From assembly GCA_937896105.1 (NCBI GenBank), contig CALBKR010000076.1, forward strand, positions 1-19,451: a stretch of DNA of 19,451 nucleotides, given 5' to 3'. Positions 1 through 6,151 of this stretch are shown here, in pieces; the stretch's first letter is position 1; each line of letters opens with the position of its first letter. Origin of the DNA: an uncultured Bacteroidales bacterium (GTDB lineage Bacteria; Bacteroidota; Bacteroidia; Bacteroidales; Bacteroidaceae). A program made the translations under genes and the position numbers. The notes beneath the pieces are model-generated. The model saw only the letters and a list, made by a program, of their open reading frames with translations, made no database searches and was not told the DNA's origin.

Positions 1-603
1 CAGGATGTATCCCGCTCACAGGGTGTGAAAATCACCGACAAGCACTTCGAGATTATCGTACGCCAGATGATGCGCAAGGTGCAGATCGACGAGCCGGGCG
101 ATACACGCTTCCTCGAGCAGCAGATTGTCGACAAGCTCCAGTTCCAGGATGAGAACGACCGTATCTGGGGCAAGAAGGTTGTCGTAGACGCAGGTGATTC
201 GGAGAACTTGAAACCCGGTCAGATTATCACAGCCCGCAAGCTTCGCGACGAGAACAGTATGCTCAAGCGCCGCGACCTCAAGCCTGTCGTTTCACGTGAT
301 GCAAAGCCTGCTACATCTACACAGATTCTTCAGGGTATCACACGTGCGGCATTGCAGACACAGAGCTTTATGTCGGCTGCATCGTTCCAGGAGACAACAA
401 AGGTTCTCAACGAGGCTGCTATAAATATGAAGAGCGATAATCTGCTCGGTATGAAGGAGAATGTGATTTGCGGTCACCTCATCCCTGCCGGTACAGGTCA
501 GCGCGATTTCAACAAACTCGTTGTTCTCTCAAAGGAGGATTACGAGCGCATACAGGCCAGCAAAAGGGCAGCGCTTGATTTCTCTGATGATGTAGAGGAG
601 TAA
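1..603 (+). CDS. rpoC: DNA-directed RNA polymerase subunit beta', C-terminal part
   Basis: This is the 3' end of rpoC; the reading frame is open from base 1, so the gene starts outside the window. The product is the largest catalytic subunit of RNA polymerase. The visible 200 residues are the C-terminal region: the near-universal stretch [20 protein letters not shown] lies at the start, and [14 protein letters not shown] with QRDFNKLVV near the end matches the conserved beta' C-terminus. The end is acidic (DFSDDVEE), which is usual for this group. The GTG at 25 lies inside the conserved sequence and is not a start. A perfect palindrome begins nine bases after the stop codon. The identification is secure. 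Confidence 0.97.
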   Translation, partial: QDVSRSQGVKITDKHFEIIVRQMMRKVQIDEPGDTRFLEQQIVDKLQFQDENDRIWGKKVVVDAGDSENLKPGQIITARKLRDENSMLKRRDLKPVVSRDAKPATSTQILQGITRAALQTQSFMSAASFQETTKVLNEAAINMKSDNLLGMKENVICGHLIPAGTGQRDFNKLVVLSKEDYERIQASKRAALDFSDDVEE

Positions 604-611
604 TATAACAT

Positions 612-641
612 TGCAGGGGTGCACACGTGTGCACCCCTGCA
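612..641. repeat. Perfect 30-bp palindrome between rpoC and tRNA-Ala
   Basis: Two 15-base arms, TGCAGGGGTGCACAC and its exact reverse complement, meet with no spacer. In RNA this would form a very stable GC-rich hairpin with a four-base loop, but no run of T follows, so it is not a classic intrinsic terminator. It could mark the end of the rpoC transcript, stabilise its 3' end, separate it from the tRNA, or be a DNA site for a dimeric protein. It ends five bases before the tRNA. Confidence 0.85.
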
Positions 642-646
642 CGATT

Positions 647-720
647 GGGGCATTAGCTCATCTGGCTAGAGCGTTTGACTGGCAGTCAAAAGGTGACGAG
701 TTCGAGTCTCGTATGCTCCA
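647..720 (+). tRNA. tRNA-Ala (anticodon GGC)
   Basis: A complete cloverleaf can be folded by eye. The acceptor arms GGGGCAT (647-653) and ATGCTCC (713-719) pair with a G3:U70 wobble, which is the main identity element for alanyl-tRNA synthetase. The D arm is GCTC...GAGC, the anticodon stem TTTGA/TCAAA encloses the loop CTGGCAG with anticodon GGC (reads GCC), and the T loop is TTCGAGT. The discriminator base is A720, and the 3' CCA is not encoded. A terminator follows at once, so it is transcribed as a single tRNA or together with rpoC. Confidence 0.96.
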
Positions 721-721
721 C

Positions 722-748
722 AAAAACAGCGACCGGGTCGCTGTTTTT
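722..748 (+). terminator. Intrinsic terminator after tRNA-Ala
   Basis: AAAAACAGCGAC (722-733) pairs with GTCGCTGTTTTT (737-748) around a three-base CGG loop, giving a 12-bp stem that ends in a T run. It begins two bases after the tRNA and should stop tRNA transcription. The A/T symmetry would let it act in both directions. Confidence 0.9.
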
Positions 749-790
749 GTATTATATGCGGTAATGGTCACATATTACAACGTAAAAGGT

Positions 791-822
791 CTTGTATCTT
801 AAGGCAATTTTTAATAAGTTTG
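791..822 (+). promoter_or_regulatory. Candidate Bacteroides-type promoter for lpd
   Basis: The -7 box TAAGTTTG (815-822) matches TAnnTTTG fully. The -33 box is CTTG (791-794, one mismatch to TTTG), with a 20-base spacer. Transcription would start near 829, leaving a leader of roughly 30 bases before the ATG at 862. Confidence 0.55.
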
Positions 823-861
823 CAATAGGGATAAAACGTTTAACTGCATAAATTGAAACTT

Positions 862-2205
862 ATGTATGATCTTGCTATTATCGGCGGTGGCCCTGCAGGT
901 TATGTGGCTGCGGAGAATGCCGGTGCACGGGGAATGAGCGTTGTGCTCTTCGAGAAACGTGAATTGGGTGGCGTGTGTCTTAACGAAGGGTGCATACCCA
1001 CAAAGACGTTACTTTACAGCGCTAAGATGTATGACCACGCGACAGGTGGCAAGAAGTATGGTATAACAGCCGGCGAGGTCTCCTATGAATACAAGAAAAT
1101 TGCCGACCGCAAGACAAAGGTGGTGCGCAAGCTGGTGGCCGGCATAAAGATGAAGATGGAGGCTAATAATGTGACGGTTGTCCGTGGCGAGGCATTCATT
1201 GTGTCGGGTGACGCCAACGGCATCTCGTTGTGTTGCGACGGGCAGGCGTATGAAGCATCCAGGCTTTTGATATGCACAGGCAGCGAGGCCTTTGTGCCGC
1301 CGATACCGGGTATCGAGGGAAATGAGGCTGTCCTGACAAACAGCGAGATGCTTGCGCTTACCGAGGCTCCGGCAAGCCTTGTAGTGATAGGCGGCGGTGT
1401 GATAGGTATGGAATTTGCAAGTTTCTGCAACAGCCTTGGAATACCTGTGACAGTTATTGAGATGCTTCCCGAGATTCTTGGTGGTATGGACAAGGAAATC
1501 AGCGAACAGCTGCGTGCCATCTATTCCAAGCGTGGGGTTAAGTTCTGCCTGCAGTGCAAGGTGACTGCGGTAGAGGGAAACACGGTGCATTATACCGATG
1601 CCGACGGCAATGCCCAGCAGTGCGAGAGTGACAGAATTCTTGTCAGTGTAGGTCGCAGGCCTGTGCTCGGAGACTATGGGCTCGAGAATATTGCTGTGGA
1701 TGTCGAGCGCGGCATAAAGGTCAATGAGTATATGCAGACATCATTGCCGAATGTATATGCTGCCGGTGATGTGACAGGTTTCTCTTTGCTTGCACATACT
1801 GCAAGCCGTGAGGCTGAGGTGGCGGTGAACCACATATTGGGCATAGATGACCGTATGGAGTACAATGCCATCCCCGGTGTTGTATATACCAATCCCGAGG
1901 TCAGTTGTGTAGGACTTACCGAGGAACAGGCTACGGCTGCCGGCATCGAGTACAGCTTGCATAAACTGCCGATGACATATGCAGGCCGTTTTGTTGCCGA
2001 GAACGAAGGACAGACAGGCTTGTGCAAGGTGCTCGTTTCAAATGACAACAAGGTGCTGGGTGTACATATGCTCGGTAATTCATCGAGCGAATTTGTCTGC
2101 GCTGCCTGTATGGCAATTACAAATGGTCTTGGCGTTGAACAACTGCGCCGCACGGTCTTTCCGCACCCTACGGTGAGCGAGATATTGAAAGAGGGGCTTC
2201 TTTGA
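862..2205 (+). CDS. lpdA: Dihydrolipoyl dehydrogenase (E3)
   Basis: A cytoplasmic FAD flavoprotein that reoxidises the dihydrolipoyl groups of 2-oxoacid dehydrogenase complexes or of the glycine cleavage H protein, passing electrons to NAD+. From the ATG at 862 it has 447 residues, the normal length. Seen in order: the FAD-binding GGGPAG (8-13); the redox disulfide in CLNEGC (Cys39, Cys44); the NAD-binding GGGVIG (177-182); the second FAD motif AAGDVTG (300-306); and the catalytic His-Glu pair in HPTVSE (His435, Glu440) in the dimerisation domain. A TTG at 853 would add three residues, but the ATG gives the usual short N-terminus MYDLAIIGGG. It has its own promoter, and no E1, E2 or gcv genes adjoin it, so its partner complex cannot be told from here. 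Confidence 0.95.
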   Translation: MYDLAIIGGGPAGYVAAENAGARGMSVVLFEKRELGGVCLNEGCIPTKTLLYSAKMYDHATGGKKYGITAGEVSYEYKKIADRKTKVVRKLVAGIKMKMEANNVTVVRGEAFIVSGDANGISLCCDGQAYEASRLLICTGSEAFVPPIPGIEGNEAVLTNSEMLALTEAPASLVVIGGGVIGMEFASFCNSLGIPVTVIEMLPEILGGMDKEISEQLRAIYSKRGVKFCLQCKVTAVEGNTVHYTDADGNAQQCESDRILVSVGRRPVLGDYGLENIAVDVERGIKVNEYMQTSLPNVYAAGDVTGFSLLAHTASREAEVAVNHILGIDDRMEYNAIPGVVYTNPEVSCVGLTEEQATAAGIEYSLHKLPMTYAGRFVAENEGQTGLCKVLVSNDNKVLGVHMLGNSSSEFVCAACMAITNGLGVEQLRRTVFPHPTVSEILKEGLL

Positions 2206-2266
2206 TGCCGAGATGTTGTGTGAAAAGATAATTTTATTAAAATTTTCGGAACATTTTGCTAAATAT

Positions 2267-2298
2267 TTAGGTTAGTTCAATAAAAAGCAATTATTTTG
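2267..2298 (+). promoter_or_regulatory. Possible promoter for inositol-phosphate synthase
   Basis: TTATTTTG (2291-2298) has one mismatch to the -7 box TAnnTTTG. TTAG (2267-2270) has one mismatch to the -33 box and lies 20 bases upstream. The gap between lpd and this gene is 113 AT-rich bases with no clear terminator. The assignment is weak. Confidence 0.35.
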
Positions 2299-2318
2299 CT
2301 TAATAAATCATTTTTAAG

Positions 2319-3620
2319 ATGGAGGAGATGAAAGTTAAGCCTGCCAATGGCAAATTGGGTGTTATGTGCGTTGGCTTGGGTGCTGTTACAACAACTACTA
2401 TAATAGGCGCACTTATGTCGCGTAAAGGTTTGTCCAAGCCTGTAGGCTCGTTTGCTTGCGAGGGTATAATGCGCGTAGGTAAAGGACGTGACAAATGTTA
2501 CAAGGAGGTCAAGGATATCGTCTCTTTGGCCGGTCTCGACGACCTTGTTTTCGGTGCGTGGGACCTGTATGAGGATGATGCCTATGATGCTGCCATAAAG
2601 GCGAATGTGCTTAAGTTACAGGATATCGAGCCGGTAAAGGAGGAACTCAAGGCAATAAGGCCATACAAGGCTCTGTTCGACAAGAGCTATGCCTGCAATA
2701 TCGACGGTCCTAATGTAAAGGTCGGCAACAGCCGTTGGGAACTCACTGAGCAGTTGCGTGAGGATATACGCAATTTCAAGGCCGAGAATGGGTGTGACCG
2801 TGTAGTCGTTATCTGGATAGCAAGTACCGAGAAATTCATAAAACGCAACGATGAAATTCACGGCAGCGTTGCTGCTTTCGAGGCTGCGATGAAGGCCGAT
2901 GACAAGGCTAATGTGGCTCCAAGTATGTGTTATGCCTATGCCGCACTGCGCGAGGGATGTCCTTTTGTTATGGGTGCTCCCAACCTTTGCGTCGATATTC
3001 CGGCAATGTGGGAACTCGCTGAGGAGACCGGTATGCCTATTACAGGCAAGGATTTCAAGAGCGGCCAGACAATGATGAAGACCGTGCTTGCTCCAGCTTT
3101 CTTTACACGCCAGTTGGGCGTTACAGGATGGTTCTCGACCAATATCCTTGGTAATCGCGACGGCGTGGTGCTCGATAATCCCGAGAATTTCGAGACAAAG
3201 CGTGTGAGCAAGACATCGGCGCTTGAAAATATACTCGACAGTGATGTCTATCCCGAACTTTACAGTGATATGTATCACAAGGTGCGTATAAACTACTACC
3301 CTCCGCGTGGGGATGAAAAGGAGAGTTGGGACAATATCGACATCTTCGGCTGGATGGGCTACCCGATGACAATAAAGGTCAATTTCCTCTGCCGCGACTC
3401 TATTCTGGCAGCTCCGCTTGTGCTAGACCTGATTCTCTTCAGCGACCTTGCGTTGCGTGCCGGTGAAAGCGGAATTCAGGAATTTATGTCGTTCTATTGC
3501 AAGGCACCGATGCACAGGGATGGCGAGAGGCCGGTGCACGACCTCTTCAAGCAGTTTGCGATGCTTAAGAACAAGATAAGGGAACTGGGCGGTTACGAGC
3601 CTGACCAGGAACTCGACTAA
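2319..3620 (+). CDS. ino1: Inositol-3-phosphate synthase (myo-inositol-1-phosphate synthase)
   Basis: The product converts glucose 6-phosphate to 1L-myo-inositol 1-phosphate with bound NAD, the only de novo route to inositol. Its 433 residues lie between short actinobacterial and long eukaryotic forms. Seen: an N-terminal Rossmann segment with GLGAVTTT (about 19-26); the family signature DFKSGQT in the middle, whose lysine is catalytic in studied enzymes; and the C-terminal KVNFLCRDSILAAPLVLDL that closes the active site. ATG 2319 is preferred to ATG 2328 because GGAGGAG touches the second ATG, too close for a ribosome site. In Bacteroides, homologues supply inositol for inositol lipids, next to lipid-synthesis genes. 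Here the neighbours are lpd and argR and the gene has its own terminator, so it is a single-gene unit. Confidence 0.94.
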   Translation: MEEMKVKPANGKLGVMCVGLGAVTTTTIIGALMSRKGLSKPVGSFACEGIMRVGKGRDKCYKEVKDIVSLAGLDDLVFGAWDLYEDDAYDAAIKANVLKLQDIEPVKEELKAIRPYKALFDKSYACNIDGPNVKVGNSRWELTEQLREDIRNFKAENGCDRVVVIWIASTEKFIKRNDEIHGSVAAFEAAMKADDKANVAPSMCYAYAALREGCPFVMGAPNLCVDIPAMWELAEETGMPITGKDFKSGQTMMKTVLAPAFFTRQLGVTGWFSTNILGNRDGVVLDNPENFETKRVSKTSALENILDSDVYPELYSDMYHKVRINYYPPRGDEKESWDNIDIFGWMGYPMTIKVNFLCRDSILAAPLVLDLILFSDLALRAGESGIQEFMSFYCKAPMHRDGERPVHDLFKQFAMLKNKIRELGGYEPDQELD

Positions 3621-3624
3621 TAAC

Positions 3625-3658
3625 AAAAAAATATGCAACGTGAGTTGCATATTTTTTT
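3625..3658 (+). terminator. Strong intrinsic terminator after ino1
   Basis: A 15-bp perfect stem (3625-3639 with 3644-3658) encloses the loop GTGA. The core is ATATGCAAC/GTTGCATAT and it ends in seven T. The flanking A7/T7 would allow action in both directions. It starts four bases after the stop codon and separates ino1 from argR. Confidence 0.93.
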
Positions 3659-3709
3659 GTTTATTTTCTTGTTTACTTGCAATATGATGCAAAAAAGTTG
3701 CAGAAATGC

Positions 3710-3740
3710 TCTGCTTTTTGTTTAAATATACCTATATTTG
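3710..3740 (+). promoter_or_regulatory. Candidate Bacteroides-type promoter for the argR operon
   Basis: The -7 box TATATTTG (3733-3740) fits TAnnTTTG exactly. TCTG (3710-3713) is a one-mismatch -33 box at a 19-base spacing. An inverted repeat GCAGA-N5-TCTGC (3700-3714) overlaps the -33 region, and ATAAAT-N5-ATTTAT (3754-3770) overlaps the argR start codon. Both could serve as operators, but neither is proven. Confidence 0.55.
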
Positions 3741-3768
3741 CAAGCTGTAAGTTATAAATATACAATTT

Positions 3769-4251
3769 ATGAAGATAAAGAATACACGTCTTGATGCCAT
3801 ACGCCTCATTCTGTCGACACAGGAGATAGGCTCGCAGGAGGAGTTGTTGAACGTGCTTGCACAGGAGGGTTTCAAACTCACACAGGCTACATTGTCGCGC
3901 GACCTGCGCCAGCTGCGTGTCGTAAAGACCGTAGGCCTTCAGGGGCGCTACAGGTATGTGCTGACACGCCCGCACCAGCATCGTCACGATGCCAAGCAGG
4001 ATGATGTCCGCCCCGTTACATCGACTCAGGAGGCGACCGGTTTCCTGTCGATAAAATTCTCGGGCAATATGGCTGTGATACGTACAAGGCCAAGCTATGC
4101 GAATTCATTGGCCTATCATATCGACAATCAGGATTTTCCCGAGATACTGGGCACGATAGCAGGTGATGACACCGTGATGCTTGTCATTGCCGAGGGTGTT
4201 GCACGTAATGTAGTGTTGAGAGCATTGAGGAGTATAATACCCAATATTTGA
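3769..4251 (+). CDS. argR: Arginine repressor ArgR
   Basis: A 160-residue arginine-sensing repressor of the ArgR/AhrC family, which binds ARG-box operators as a hexamer when arginine is bound. The N-terminal winged helix (about 1-70) carries the recognition segment ATLSRDLRQLRVVK (40-53). The C-terminal oligomerisation and arginine-binding domain contains GTIAGDDTVMLVI (128-140), with the Asp pair that contacts arginine in studied members. Length and domain order are normal. It is the first gene of the arginine block; the next gene begins 8 bases after its stop codon, or overlaps it if the TTG start is used. Autoregulation is likely, because a 17-bp AT-rich inverted repeat overlaps its own start codon. 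Confidence 0.95.
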   Translation: MKIKNTRLDAIRLILSTQEIGSQEELLNVLAQEGFKLTQATLSRDLRQLRVVKTVGLQGRYRYVLTRPHQHRHDAKQDDVRPVTSTQEATGFLSIKFSGNMAVIRTRPSYANSLAYHIDNQDFPEILGTIAGDDTVMLVIAEGVARNVVLRALRSIIPNI

Positions 4252-4259
4252 AGCAGAGA

Positions 4260-4823
4260 ATGGTGAGTGAGAAATATGATGACGGCATTGAGATTCTGGT
4301 AGCCGGTGCCGGACACGAGAGATATGTGGATGAGATTCTCGATACAATAAGCGCTGCTGCCAAGGTGCGTGGTACGGGTATAGCCAAACGTACTCACGAA
4401 TATGTTGCGCAGAAGATGAAGGAGGGCAAGGCTATAATAGCGCTTGCCGGTGATGAGTTTGCCGGTTTCTGTTATATCGAGAGCTGGGGCAACAGGGAGT
4501 ATGTGGCAAACTCCGGTCTTATAGTGAAGGATAAGTTCCGTGGTCACGGTCTCGCAAGGCGCATCAAGAAGCGTGCCTTTGAACTCTCTCGCGAGAAGTG
4601 GCCGAATGCCAAGCTTTTCGGTCTGACAAGCGGCGGCGCTGTGATGAAAATCAACACCGAACTGGGCTATGTTCCTGTGCCGTTTTCGGAACTGACCGAT
4701 GATGAAGCCTTCTGGAAAGGTTGTCAGGGTTGTGTGAACCACGATGTGCTGATGCGTACCGAACGCCGTTATTGTATATGCACGGCAATGCTGTACGACC
4801 CGGCTAAACACGAAAAGAGATAA
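4260..4823 (+). CDS. GNAT acyltransferase, probable N-acylglutamate (N-succinylglutamate) synthase
   Basis: A GNAT-fold acyl-CoA transferase of 187 residues. The acyl-CoA-binding loop is seen as FRGHGLARR (about 93-101), after the strand NSGLIVKDK. Its place between argR and argG, in a cluster lacking a classical argA or argJ, suggests it makes the N-acylglutamate that opens arginine synthesis. From memory, the Bacteroides thetaiotaomicron counterpart (BT3761) was proposed from mutant fitness data to be an N-succinylglutamate synthase; the substrate cannot be read from the sequence. The C-terminus carries CQGC and CIC (Cys155, 158, 172, 174), unusual for a GNAT and possibly a metal site. ATG 4260 lies 8 bases after argR; a TTG at 4248 would overlap the argR stop and add four residues. 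Confidence 0.8.
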   Translation: MVSEKYDDGIEILVAGAGHERYVDEILDTISAAAKVRGTGIAKRTHEYVAQKMKEGKAIIALAGDEFAGFCYIESWGNREYVANSGLIVKDKFRGHGLARRIKKRAFELSREKWPNAKLFGLTSGGAVMKINTELGYVPVPFSELTDDEAFWKGCQGCVNHDVLMRTERRYCICTAMLYDPAKHEKR

Positions 4824-4848
4824 TCAGTAGAAAAAACGATAAACATAT

Positions 4849-6051
4849 ATGGAGAAGAAGAGAGTTGTAGTGGCGTTCAGCGGTGGTCTTGACACCTCGT
4901 TCACAGTAATGTACCTTGCCAAAGAGAAGGGTTACGAGGTATATGCAGCCTGTGCCAATACAGGTGGCTTCAGCGCCGAGCAGTTGAAACAGAACGAGGA
5001 AAATGCATACAAGTTGGGTGCAAAAAAGTATGTGACACTTGATGTTACGCAAGAGTATTACGACAAGAGCTTGCGTTATATGATATACGGCAATGTGCTG
5101 CGTAACGGCACATATCCCATCTCGGTATCATCCGAGAGAATATTCCAGGCACTTGCCATATCAAGATATGCCAATGAAATTGGTGCCGATGCTATTGCGC
5201 ACGGCTCTACGGGTGCTGGCAACGACCAGATTCGTTTTGATATGACTTTCCTTGTGTGTGCTCCGGGCGTTGAGATAATTACCCTCACGCGCGATATGAC
5301 CCTGACACGTGAATACGAGGTCAACTACCTTAACGAGCACGGTTTCAAGGCCGATTTCGCAAAACTGAAATACTCATACAATGTCGGCTTGTGGGGCACA
5401 TCGATTTGCGGTGGCGAGATACTGGACTCAACCCGGGGGCTTCCCGACAGCGCCTACCTGAAACAGGTTGAGAAACAGGGTGAGGAGGAGATGCGTCTCA
5501 CTTTCGAGAAGGGTCAACTGAAAGCTGTCAACGACGAAGAGTATGACGACCCTATCAAGGCAATACAGAGGGTCGAGGAGATAGCTGCTCCCTACGGAAT
5601 AGGCCGCGATATGCACGTTGGAGATACCATAATCGGCATAAAGGGGCGTGTAGGTTTCGAGGCCGCGGCACCTATGCTCATCATTGCAGCCCATAAGTTC
5701 CTCGAGAAATATACCCTCAGCAAGTGGCAGCAGTACTGGAAAGACCAGGTTGCCAACTGGTATGGTATGTTCCTGCACGAGAGCCAGTATCTTGAGCCTG
5801 TGATGCGGGACATAGAAGCGATGCTCGAGAGCTCGCAGCGCAATGTGACAGGAACTGCTATAATGAAACTTATGCCCAAACATTTCGAGACTGTGGGTGT
5901 AGACTCGCCCAATGATCTTGTGAAAAATAAGTTTGGCGAATATGGCGAGGTGCAGAAAGGTTGGACAGCCGAGGATGCGAAAGGCTTCATCAAGGTGACA
6001 TCAACTCCTCTGCGTGCCTATTATGCTAATCATCCCGATGAAAAGATATAA
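4849..6051 (+). CDS. argG: Argininosuccinate synthase
   Basis: The product joins citrulline and aspartate, using ATP (to AMP and PPi), to give argininosuccinate, the next-to-last step of arginine synthesis, in the cytoplasm. It is 400 residues, the usual size. The PP-loop AFSGGLDTS (9-17) binds ATP, and HGSTGAGNDQIRFD (118-131) is the conserved aspartate/citrulline-binding region. The start follows the GNAT gene by 25 bases, so the two are probably cotranscribed from the argR promoter. The partner argH is not in this window. Identification is secure. Confidence 0.96.
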   Translation: MEKKRVVVAFSGGLDTSFTVMYLAKEKGYEVYAACANTGGFSAEQLKQNEENAYKLGAKKYVTLDVTQEYYDKSLRYMIYGNVLRNGTYPISVSSERIFQALAISRYANEIGADAIAHGSTGAGNDQIRFDMTFLVCAPGVEIITLTRDMTLTREYEVNYLNEHGFKADFAKLKYSYNVGLWGTSICGGEILDSTRGLPDSAYLKQVEKQGEEEMRLTFEKGQLKAVNDEEYDDPIKAIQRVEEIAAPYGIGRDMHVGDTIIGIKGRVGFEAAAPMLIIAAHKFLEKYTLSKWQQYWKDQVANWYGMFLHESQYLEPVMRDIEAMLESSQRNVTGTAIMKLMPKHFETVGVDSPNDLVKNKFGEYGEVQKGWTAEDAKGFIKVTSTPLRAYYANHPDEKI

Positions 6052-6080
6052 GTAGATGGCCTTTTTAGAAATCGTTAAAA

Positions 6081-6112
6081 GTTGATTATTAAGCGAGTTT
6101 GATATATCTTTG
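6081..6112 (+). promoter_or_regulatory. Candidate promoter for argC-argD
   Basis: The -7 box TATCTTTG (6105-6112) matches TAnnTTTG, and GTTG (6081-6084) gives a one-mismatch -33 box with a 20-base spacer. Transcription would start near 6119, just at the direct repeat that follows. This implies that argCD can be transcribed apart from argG. Confidence 0.58.
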
Positions 6113-6120
6113 TGAAAATT

Positions 6121-6141
6121 TGAACAGTTTCTGAACAGTTT
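6121..6141 (+). repeat. Tandem direct repeat in the argC leader (candidate operator)
   Basis: TGAACAGTTT occurs at 6121-6130 and again at 6132-6141, an 11-base period close to one turn of DNA. It sits at the predicted transcription start of argC and is followed at once by the perfect palindrome TATATTAATATA (6141-6152), which reaches the first base of the start codon. Such a place suits a repressor site, ArgR being the obvious candidate; this is inference. Confidence 0.55.
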
Positions 6142-6151
6142 ATATTAATAT

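Noticed and set aside
611..802. A 63-codon plus-strand frame across the palindrome and tRNA
   Set aside because: It reads through a tRNA gene and a terminator, so coding is not plausible.
853..861. TTG start for lpd
   Set aside because: It would add MKL before a standard MYDLAIIGGG start; the ATG at 862 fits the family better.
2228..2246. Possible terminator after lpd (AATTTTA-T-TAAAATT)
   Set aside because: The inverted repeat is purely A/T with no GC core and no clear loop, so it is too weak to call.
2616..3278. A 220-codon minus-strand frame inside ino1
   Set aside because: It is a shadow frame; the plus-strand product matches a known enzyme along its whole length.
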